A DNA stretch of 64,000 nucleotides from Alphaproteobacteria bacterium (GTDB lineage Bacteria > Pseudomonadota > Alphaproteobacteria > SMXS01). Positions within the stretch are counted from its first letter, which is position 1; each line of letters starts with the position of its first letter. Location of the stretch: contig WGNW01000025.1 of assembly GCA_016124315.1 (NCBI GenBank), positions 50,484-114,483 of the forward strand, given 5' to 3'. The notes beneath the pieces are model-generated. The model saw only the letters and a list, made by a program, of their open reading frames with translations, did not search any database and was not told where the DNA came from. Both the position numbers and the translations under genes were made by a program. Below are positions 37,629 through 45,493 of this stretch, piece by piece.

Positions 37629-39448
37629 CGGACGGTCTCCACGGAAGGGGCGTCCGCCCGCGCGCTGCTGGTGAGCCGCAGCGTGCCGGCGGCCGGGTCG
37701 ACGGGATCGGACCACGGCGCGGCTGTCTCGCCCGCCGGCCGGAACCAGCGCCAGCAGAAGCCCGGCCGCAGCGGATCGGTGACCAGCCAGCGCCATTCCC
37801 GCGCGGGCGCCGACGGCGTCATTCGCACCAGGCCGACGGCGTCGGGGTCGTCGAGGCGGTCCTCGGGCGCGCACTCCACGGCGGCGACGGTGGCGTCGCC
37901 GTCGAAGGCGCAGGCGAGGTCGGCTTTCGCCGGTCCCCATCCCGGCAGGGCGGACAGGTCCAGGTAGAGATCCTCGGCAGGCCGGGAATCGACGGCGAGC
38001 GTGCGGCTGCCGTCGAGGGCGGTCGCCGCGACGGCGAGGACGGCATCGTCCACGTCGCGGGGCAGGGCGAGCGCGGCCGACGGCGTGTCCTGATCGAGTG
38101 AGGCCGCCGCCGACCACGGCGCGCCGGCGCGCGTCCCGGAGCAGGTGACCCTCAGCCGCATCAGGTCGAGCACGGCGGGCGCGGCCTCCAGCCGGACGAA
38201 GCGCACCGGGAAACTGCTGGGCGCGATGGTGAGCAGCGCCCCCTCGTGGTGCAGCACCGGCCCGGCGAGCCGCTGGGCGCCGCCCGATCCGGTGACGAAC
38301 GCGACGGTCTGGTAGTCGAAAGCAAGCGATTCCGCGGGCGACAGCCGGATGCTCACCGACTTTGCCGTCTCGCCGTCGCGGAAGGTGGCGGCGGCGGCGA
38401 CCGTCTGCGGCCGGTCCGGCGGGAACGGCGGCGCGCGCAGCTCGGTGCTCATCATCAGCACGCCGACCCGGTGCGGCGGCAGGTTGGCATAAAGGCTGAC
38501 CACGTGGAGCCCGGTCGCGAACGGCACCACCGGCGCGTCGCGGGTCAGGGTGAAGCCGTCGGCGAGCGCCAGCCGCGCCGTCTCCAGCGGGCTGGAGGCG
38601 AGCACGAAGCCGCGCGGCACCACCGCCTCGTCCGACAGATCCCAGGTGACGCTCCCCGCCGCCATCGCCGCGGTGTCGAGCGCGAAGGCGGTGCCCTTCG
38701 CCGGATCCGCCGCAGGCGCGAGACGGCCCCAGCGGCCGATCAGCCGGTCGGCGCAGGCCTGGGCGGCCGCCAGACGCGTGGCGTCGGTGGCGGCGCCGTC
38801 GATGCGGAAGACGGCCGCATCGTCGATCCCCAGCAACGCCTCGGCGATGGGTCCGGCGCGCCACGTCCCCTCGGATGCCGCCGCGGCGAGCACGCCGGAG
38901 AGCCGGGCCGGGTCGAAGCTGGCGCGGGCGGGCGCGCGCCGCGCCATGCCACGGGCTTCCACCTCGGCGACGGCGGCGACCGGCACCAGACCGTCGACCA
39001 GGGCGCCGTGCAGCAGGTTGGCGGCAGCCGTGCCGAGCCGGGCGGCAAAGGACAGCGAGCCCGATCCCGCCCAGACCAGCGGCCTTGGCGCCAGCAGATC
39101 GTCGGGCAGGTCGACCGCCCCCGCTGCCTGGAACCTGAGGAAGCCGCCGAGAGGGGCGAGCGGCTCTACCTTCGCCTCCGGGTGCAGCGCGAACACCGCC
39201 TGCTGCCGCTCGGCAATCGCGAAGCGGCCGGCGAAACGGACGGCGAGCTGGCCGAACACCTGCGGGCCGGACGGGCCGCCGTCGATGCGGATCAGCTCCA
39301 GGCTGAGCGCCGGAGCGCCGCCCGGCTCGCGGGCCACCGCCAGATCGAGCGGCGCGGCGAACACGCGTCGCGGCTCCTCCCAGGCGAAGAACAGGCCGTC
39401 GCCGGCCGCCACCGGCTGGGACCAATCGGGTATGCCCTTGCGCGACAC
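37625..39448 (-). CDS. 607-aa hypothetical protein of the beta-repeat operon
   Basis: Long ORF with good codon structure, tight spacing to neighbours; no recognised family. Confidence 0.6.
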   Translation of the reverse strand: MSRKGIPDWSQPVAAGDGLFFAWEEPRRVFAAPLDLAVAREPGGAPALSLELIRIDGGPSGPQVFGQLAVRFAGRFAIAERQQAVFALHPEAKVEPLAPLGGFLRFQAAGAVDLPDDLLAPRPLVWAGSGSLSFAARLGTAAANLLHGALVDGLVPVAAVAEVEARGMARRAPARASFDPARLSGVLAAAASEGTWRAGPIAEALLGIDDAAVFRIDGAATDATRLAAAQACADRLIGRWGRLAPAADPAKGTAFALDTAAMAAGSVTWDLSDEAVVPRGFVLASSPLETARLALADGFTLTRDAPVVPFATGLHVVSLYANLPPHRVGVLMMSTELRAPPFPPDRPQTVAAAATFRDGETAKSVSIRLSPAESLAFDYQTVAFVTGSGGAQRLAGPVLHHEGALLTIAPSSFPVRFVRLEAAPAVLDLMRLRVTCSGTRAGAPWSAAASLDQDTPSAALALPRDVDDAVLAVAATALDGSRTLAVDSRPAEDLYLDLSALPGWGPAKADLACAFDGDATVAAVECAPEDRLDDPDAVGLVRMTPSAPAREWRWLVTDPLRPGFCWRWFRPAGETAAPWSDPVDPAAGTLRLTSSARADAPSVETVR

Positions 39449-39455
39449 GGCCGGC

Positions 39456-41729
39456 TCACGTCATCGGCAGCACGAGGAGGCTGAAATCCGCCTCGCGCCA
39501 GTCGGGATCGACGGTCTGGGAGCCGTTGCGCCGGACGATCTGCTGCCGGAACCGGTAGGTGCCCTGGGTGTCGCGCCCGAGCAGCAGGTCCATCAGCGGC
39601 AGGCGGACCTGGGCGACGCCCTGGGTCTGGTCGCGGCTCAGCTTCAGGTTGCCACTGCCCTTGAACTCGGCGTTGATCAGGATGATCGACGTCGGCTCGG
39701 CGGCGTCGCCCAGCAGCTCCGGCATGGTCATCACGTCGATCTGGCGTTCGTATTCCGCCGGCACCGACGTGTCGCTGATCAGCGGCAGGATCTTGTCCGG
39801 CTCGGGCAGGATCTCGACGTCCGACAGGTCGAACACCGCGTCCAGGTCGCCGTCACCGCCGAGCGGGGCGCCGGGCCGGACGGTGAAGGAAACCGTCGCG
39901 CCCGGCGCGACTTCCGGCGGCGGGTCGAGGGCCAGTCCGTCGATGGCGGCGGGCACGTCCTGATCACCCCGGCGGATCCGAACGGGCAGCGCGTTGATGC
40001 GCACCGGGCTCTCGATGGCGTTCTGCATCGTCACCGCCATCGCCCCGTCGCTCCCCGCCGGCTGCTCGGTGAAGGTGAAGAGGTCGCCATGGGTGTCGGC
40101 GAAGCGGATCTCCACCGGCACCGACTCGGGGCTGGACAGGCCGGTCTCGACCATCACCTGCCCGGAGAACAGGGTGGTGGCGTCCCGGCTATAGGCGGCG
40201 CCGTAGAGCTGGCGGAACGCCTCCAGCTTCACGGTCAGGCTGTCCACGAAGCCGTTGGCGAGGTCGATGGCGACGTCGGGCTGGTCGGCCAGGATGGAGC
40301 CGGACGGACCGGGCACCCAGAGCTTGAGCGACGCCTTCGCCTGCAATGGCCGGAGCTCCGGTTCGGTCTGGCGGGCGGTCGCCGCAGGGATTTCCCGGGC
40401 CAGCGCGTCATGGGCCGCGTCGAGGCGCGCGTCGTCGATCCAGGGCTCGACCACGTAGTCGACGGTGACCTGGGCGTTCTCCATGTCGCCGTCCTTGGCG
40501 GCGATGCGCACCACCATCTGCGGCAGGAAGGGCGCCGTGTCGCGGCGGGCCAGCTTGAAACTGTCGGGCAGGTAGTAGAACACCCAGGGCTCGCCGCGGT
40601 CCTGGAAGTAGGCGTGGAAGCGGGCGTCCGAACCGCCCTGCGGATAGGCCACGGTGATCCGGCGGAAGTCCGCCGCCGCCGCTGTCCCGCCAGTAGCCGC
40701 GCCATCATAAAGATAAGGGTGCAGCCGCGGGTCGAGGACGAAGGGCTCGGGATCGGCCGCATCGTCGAGGGCGCGCTGGACAGTGTGATAGGTTTCCGCC
40801 GGCGTCGGCTGGTCCGGCAACCGGGAGAAATCGAAGCCGCTGTCGACCTGGACCGTGAGCGGCATGACCGTGGCGCGCAGCAGTTGAGGCCGCGCGGCGC
40901 GGATCGGCTGCGCCCGGGCCACCGACGCCGCGACGGCAGGCTGCAGGGCGATCCGCCGGTCGCGCACCAGCACCGGCGCGTCCGTGGGCTTGGCCGGGGC
41001 CGGGTCGCGCACCGCCACGGTGATCGCCCGGCGTACCACCAGGGACGGCGAGGCGGCCGGCGTCTGCAGCGCGAACAGCAGCGCGTCCCGCTCCGACAGG
41101 GTGAGGGTCGCCGATACGGTGACGCCCTTCGGGTCCTCCGCCACCTCGGTGAAGTCGACCCGCTTCTCGATCGCGTTGGACGGCCCGGCGCCGTAGCGGA
41201 AGAACAGCGCCAACTCGTGCGGCAGCGGCGCGGCGCCCTGGGCACCGTTCCCCAGTTCCGGCGCCGGGAACCGTTCCAGCCCCGCCTTCAGCAGCCAGCC
41301 GCCGTCCTGAGCGGCGGTCACGCCGATCTCGTAGCGCCCGCCCGCCTCCCTGAGGCGGTAGCGCGGCAGGTAATACTTCTTCGCGGCGTCCGCCGGGTCC
41401 TCGAACAGCACCGTGTCGGCGGGCTCGGGCACCGGCGAGATCGGTACCTCCAGCTTGTCGCGGGTGTCCCCCTCGTTCGCCTTATCGATGACGTCGACGA
41501 TGTGGGGCCGGATCCGGGCAAGCTGAAGCGCCAGCCGCGGGTTGGCCTTGGCCACCGGCTGCACCGCCGTCCTGAGCCGCGCCTGGGCGAGGGTGGTGGT
41601 GACGCGCACGGGAGCGGCCAGAGAAGCTGGCGACTGGGGCTGGGCCGCAGGCCGAACGAACGACGGCTGCACCGCCAGCTCGGCCCGGGGCATGACGCCC
41701 ATGCGAGTAAAGACGGGCGCCTTAGCCAC
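39456..41729 (-). CDS. 757-aa hypothetical protein, first gene of the beta-repeat operon
   Basis: MAKAPVFTRMGVMPRAELAVQPSFVRPAAQPQ...; KKYYLPRYRLREAGGRYEIGV; beta-rich; 7-nt gap to next gene. Confidence 0.65.
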   Translation of the reverse strand: MAKAPVFTRMGVMPRAELAVQPSFVRPAAQPQSPASLAAPVRVTTTLAQARLRTAVQPVAKANPRLALQLARIRPHIVDVIDKANEGDTRDKLEVPISPVPEPADTVLFEDPADAAKKYYLPRYRLREAGGRYEIGVTAAQDGGWLLKAGLERFPAPELGNGAQGAAPLPHELALFFRYGAGPSNAIEKRVDFTEVAEDPKGVTVSATLTLSERDALLFALQTPAASPSLVVRRAITVAVRDPAPAKPTDAPVLVRDRRIALQPAVAASVARAQPIRAARPQLLRATVMPLTVQVDSGFDFSRLPDQPTPAETYHTVQRALDDAADPEPFVLDPRLHPYLYDGAATGGTAAAADFRRITVAYPQGGSDARFHAYFQDRGEPWVFYYLPDSFKLARRDTAPFLPQMVVRIAAKDGDMENAQVTVDYVVEPWIDDARLDAAHDALAREIPAATARQTEPELRPLQAKASLKLWVPGPSGSILADQPDVAIDLANGFVDSLTVKLEAFRQLYGAAYSRDATTLFSGQVMVETGLSSPESVPVEIRFADTHGDLFTFTEQPAGSDGAMAVTMQNAIESPVRINALPVRIRRGDQDVPAAIDGLALDPPPEVAPGATVSFTVRPGAPLGGDGDLDAVFDLSDVEILPEPDKILPLISDTSVPAEYERQIDVMTMPELLGDAAEPTSIILINAEFKGSGNLKLSRDQTQGVAQVRLPLMDLLLGRDTQGTYRFRQQIVRRNGSQTVDPDWREADFSLLVLPMT

Positions 41730-42026
41730 GGCCCGCCTCCACGCGGCCTGTGGCAGAAACTGTTCGAATACGCAACGCGGTCATCCCCCTCTCCGGACGT
41801 CCACGAAGCACGCGCCCCCAAGGCGCGCTTCAATTCCCTCGGCGTTGGCCTGGACGCTCCGCCAGAGTCCCGCTCGAGTCAAGTGGAACAAATCGGCGCC
41901 TTACGGACAGTAATGAACCGCACCGATCCCGAGGCCGACACAGAATCTGTCCCGGCTATGCTTGGTCTAGTCTAGATTGCCCAATTCCGATTCCTGTCAG
42001 ACCATTATGGCCAAACTGTGTCTCAT

Positions 42027-42070
42027 GAGGCCCCTTTCGGCCTCAATGCCGTCATTGAGCCGTCTTTTTT
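42027..42070 (+). terminator. Overlapping hairpins followed by T6 in the long divergent intergenic region (terminator/attenuator-like)
   Basis: GAGGCC-CCTTTC-GGCCTC (42027-42044) overlapping CTCAATG-CCGT-CATTGAG (42042-42059), then CCGTC TTTTTT (42065-42070). Confidence 0.45.
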
Positions 42071-42239
42071 CAGACTACCAACCTTGGCGCCACCGCGCCG
42101 GCCGACACCGTCGCCGCGCCCGTCGGTCCAGCGGCGGATCGGGAAACTATCGAATGGCACGCGCGTTTACCGCTTCACAGCCTGGGCCGCAGGCGGTGCC
42201 ACCTTCCGGCGCGACTCACCTACGACCAGATCGGACCCC

Positions 42240-42845
42240 ATGAGCATCCCGCTCGCTTCCCCGACCTCCACGACGCCCGACATCATGGACGAATTGAGGC
42301 GGGCGACGGCCTCCAGCCACGCCGGCCTGGAACGGGCGCTTGAGTCGTCCGGCCTGCTTTCCGGACCTCCTGGCGGCGCGCTGCTCGAGCGCTTCTATGG
42401 ATTCCACGCCGCGTGGGAGCCGGCCATGGCCGCCGGCCTGGGCGACGACGCCCTTTTCGAACCTCGCCGCCGCCTCGCGCTGCTGGAAGCCGACCTGCAC
42501 GATCTCGGCCGAACCCCGGCGGAGCTGGCGCGGCTGCCCCGCTGCATCGCCGCAGCCGGTCTGGCGGCGGCGCCCCACGGCTCGCTCTACGTGCTCGAAG
42601 GCGCGACCCTGGGCGGGCAGGTCATCCGGCGCCGCCTGCACGCCCGCGGCACCCCGTGCCCGCGATATTTCAACCCGTACGGCGCGGCGACCGGCGCCAT
42701 GTGGTCCGCCCTCAAGGCAAGGCTGCGCGGAGCGACGACCATGGAAGGACGCGCCGCCATGACGGCTGCCGCCGTCGCCACCTTCGAGCTGCTGCACGAC
42801 TGGCTCCGGCCGGTCCTGGGGGAGGCCCATGACCGAGCTGCCTGA
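42240..42845 (+). CDS. bphO: Biliverdin-producing heme oxygenase (BphO-like)
   Basis: MDELRRATASSHAGLERALES, FYGFHAAWEPA, GSLYVLEGATLGGQVIRRRL; overlaps the phytochrome start. Confidence 0.88.
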   Translation: MSIPLASPTSTTPDIMDELRRATASSHAGLERALESSGLLSGPPGGALLERFYGFHAAWEPAMAAGLGDDALFEPRRRLALLEADLHDLGRTPAELARLPRCIAAAGLAAAPHGSLYVLEGATLGGQVIRRRLHARGTPCPRYFNPYGAATGAMWSALKARLRGATTMEGRAAMTAAAVATFELLHDWLRPVLGEAHDRAA

Positions 42846-45024
42846 CCTCGAGGATTGCGCGCGGGAGCCGATCCGCGTGCCCGGCGCCATCCAGCCGCAT
42901 GGGGCGCTCCTCGTCGTCTCGCCGGAGGACTTCACGGTGCTCCAGGCCAGTGCCAACGCGGCGACGGTGCTCGGCCTGCCGGACGGCGCTCTCCCCGCCT
43001 CACTGGACGACCTGCCGGCCGGAACGCCGGACCTCGCCGCGGAGCTGCAGGCATGGCAGGCCGATGAGGACCCGGGCTTCCTGCGGTCCATCCGGACGCG
43101 GGGGCGCGTGCTCCAGGTCTCCGGCCACAGGACCGACCAGGGACTGATCCTGGAATTCGAGGAGGTGGAGGAAGCGGAACTGGAACGCTTCGAAACCCTG
43201 CTGCCCCGGATCCGGCGCTTCCTCGAGCGCATCGAGCAGGTGACGGACAGCGGCGAGATGTTCCACCAGATGGCGGTCGAGATCCGTCGCCTGACCGATT
43301 TCAACCGGGTGCTGATCTACCGCTTCGACGAGGAATGGAACGGCATCGTCGTCGCCGAAGACGGCGACGGCGCCCTCCCCTCCTATCTGGACCTGCGGTT
43401 CCCGGCCTCCGACATTCCCGCCCAGGCGCGCGAGCTCTACCGCCTGAACCGGCTGCGGCTCATTCCGACCGCCACCTACGACCCGGTGCCCATGGTGCCC
43501 GGCACCTGCGGCGACGGGCCGCTCGACATGAGCCTGGCGGCCCTGCGCAGCGTCTCGCCCATCCACCGGGAATACATGCGCAACATGGGCACGGCCGCGT
43601 CCATGTCCATCTCGCTGCTGGACGGCGGTCGCCTGTGGGGCCTGATCTCGTGCCACCATGCCGAGCCCAAGACCGTCTCGCCCCAGGTGCGCGCCGTCTG
43701 TGAGTTCGTCGGCCGCATCGCCGGCCAGCAGATCGGCGCCCGCGAGCGCACGGCCGAGGTCGAGCAGCGCATCGACCTGAAGCAGATCGAGACCCGCCTG
43801 ATCGCGCGGCTGTCGGAGGCCAGGTCCTACCAGGACGGCCTGCTCGCCAATGACGCCCTCTGGATGGGCCTGACCGGCGCCGACGGCGCGGCGGTGGTCA
43901 CCGAGGACGACATCCTCTCCGCGGGCAACGTGCCGCCGGACAAGCGGGTGCGCGACCTTTGCCGGTGGCTCGATACCCAGGGCATCAACCGGGTCTTCGC
44001 CACCGACAACCTGCAGGCCCACTGGCCCGAGGCCCGCGACCTCGCCGACATGGCGAGCGGCCTGATCGCCGTGCCGATCTCCCAGATCCGGCCGAGCTTC
44101 CTGCTGTGGTTCCGCCCCGAGATGATCCGCACCGTGGCCTGGGGCGGCAACCCCGCCAAGGCGACGGAGACCGAGTCGGGCCGCATCCATCCACGCAAAT
44201 CCTTCGAAACCTGGAAGCAGCAGGTGCGCGGCCGCTCGGAGCCCTGGTCCGCCGCCGAGGTCGGCAGCGCCGGCGACTTCCGCAATGCCATCATCAACTT
44301 CGTGCTGCGCCGGGCCGAGGAACGGGCAGAGCTCACCGACGAGCTGGAGCGGACCAATTCCGAGCTGGAGGCCTTCTCCTATTCGGTGTCCCACGACCTG
44401 CGGGCCCCGTTCCGGCACATCGTCGGCTTCTCGGAACTGCTCGCGGAACGGCTCAAGGACATCGACCCGACGTCGCGCCACTATCTCGACAACATCCACG
44501 GCGCGGCGCTCTCGGCGGGACAGCTGGTGGACGACCTGCTGAACTTCTCGCGCCTGGGCCGGACCCAGCTCGACATGGCCCGCGTCGACATGGACAAGCT
44601 GGTGGACGAGATCTGGCGCAGCGCCTGCAGCCACATCGAGGGCCGAACGGTCGAATGGGACATCGCCGCCCTGCCGCCGGTCTGGGGCGACGGGTCGCTG
44701 CTGCGCCAGGCGCTGGCCAACCTGATCGACAACGCCCTCAAATATACTCGAGACGAAACCGTGGCGCACATATCCGTCAAGGGCGAGGAGACTCCGGACG
44801 AAACGGTCTTTGCCATCGCCGACAATGGCGTCGGATTCGACATGAGCTATGTCGGCAAGCTATTCGGCGTCTTCCAGCGGCTGCACCACGCGGACCAGTT
44901 CGAAGGCACCGGAATCGGTCTCGCCCTGACCAAGCGGATCATCGACCGGCACGGTGGCTGGATACGCGCCGAGGGAACGCTCGGGCGCGGCGCGACGTTT
45001 ACCTTCGGTCTACCCAAGCGTTGA
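42829..45024 (+). CDS. bphP: Bacteriophytochrome histidine kinase
   Basis: N-terminal Cys (PDLEDCAREPIRVPGAIQPHGALLVV), PASDIPAQARELY, ISQIRPSFLLWFRPE, HisKA SYSVSHDLRAPFRHIVGFSELL, HATPase IADNGVGFDMSYVGKLFGVFQRLH. Confidence 0.95.
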   Translation: MTELPDLEDCAREPIRVPGAIQPHGALLVVSPEDFTVLQASANAATVLGLPDGALPASLDDLPAGTPDLAAELQAWQADEDPGFLRSIRTRGRVLQVSGHRTDQGLILEFEEVEEAELERFETLLPRIRRFLERIEQVTDSGEMFHQMAVEIRRLTDFNRVLIYRFDEEWNGIVVAEDGDGALPSYLDLRFPASDIPAQARELYRLNRLRLIPTATYDPVPMVPGTCGDGPLDMSLAALRSVSPIHREYMRNMGTAASMSISLLDGGRLWGLISCHHAEPKTVSPQVRAVCEFVGRIAGQQIGARERTAEVEQRIDLKQIETRLIARLSEARSYQDGLLANDALWMGLTGADGAAVVTEDDILSAGNVPPDKRVRDLCRWLDTQGINRVFATDNLQAHWPEARDLADMASGLIAVPISQIRPSFLLWFRPEMIRTVAWGGNPAKATETESGRIHPRKSFETWKQQVRGRSEPWSAAEVGSAGDFRNAIINFVLRRAEERAELTDELERTNSELEAFSYSVSHDLRAPFRHIVGFSELLAERLKDIDPTSRHYLDNIHGAALSAGQLVDDLLNFSRLGRTQLDMARVDMDKLVDEIWRSACSHIEGRTVEWDIAALPPVWGDGSLLRQALANLIDNALKYTRDETVAHISVKGEETPDETVFAIADNGVGFDMSYVGKLFGVFQRLHHADQFEGTGIGLALTKRIIDRHGGWIRAEGTLGRGATFTFGLPKR

Positions 45025-45042
45025 GACGCACGAGGTGCCATC

Positions 45043-45492
45043 ATGGCGACGTTACGCCCCATACTGCTTGTCGAGGACAGCCCGTCCGACCGAGAACTGA
45101 CCCTGGCCGCGCTTGCGCGATGCCAGATCGCCAACGAGATCGTCATCGCCCGGGACGGCGAGGAAGCCCTCGAATGGATCTATTCGCGTGGTCCCTGGAA
45201 GGGCCGTGACCCGACCGATCCCGCCGTCATCCTGCTCGACCTGAAGCTGCCCAAGATCGACGGTCTGGAAGTGCTGGAACGGCTGAAGAAGGACCCGCAG
45301 CAGCGCCATGTGCCGATCGTCATGCTCACGTCCTCGCGCGAGGAGCGCGACGTGGTGCGCAGCTATGATCTGGGGGTCAATTCATTCGTGGTGAAGCCGG
45401 TGGAATTCGATCAGTTCTTCGAGGCCATCCAGGACCTCGGCATGTTCTGGGCCATCCTCAACGAGCCGCCGCCGCGCAAGTCGCAGGCCTAG
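45043..45492 (+). CDS. Single-domain response regulator (Rcp1-like)
   Basis: PILLVEDSPSDRELTLAAL, AVILLDLKLPKIDGLEVLERLK, VPIVMLTSSREERDV, SFVVKPVEFDQFFEAI. Confidence 0.93.
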   Translation: MATLRPILLVEDSPSDRELTLAALARCQIANEIVIARDGEEALEWIYSRGPWKGRDPTDPAVILLDLKLPKIDGLEVLERLKKDPQQRHVPIVMLTSSREERDVVRSYDLGVNSFVVKPVEFDQFFEAIQDLGMFWAILNEPPPRKSQA

Positions 45493-45493
45493 C

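Noticed and set aside
38550-41975. 1141-aa plus-strand ORF opposite the 757- and 607-aa genes
   Set aside because: Low-complexity, Arg/Gly/Ala/His-rich antisense frame; minus-strand ORFs have coherent beta-strand patterns, tight spacing and overlaps.
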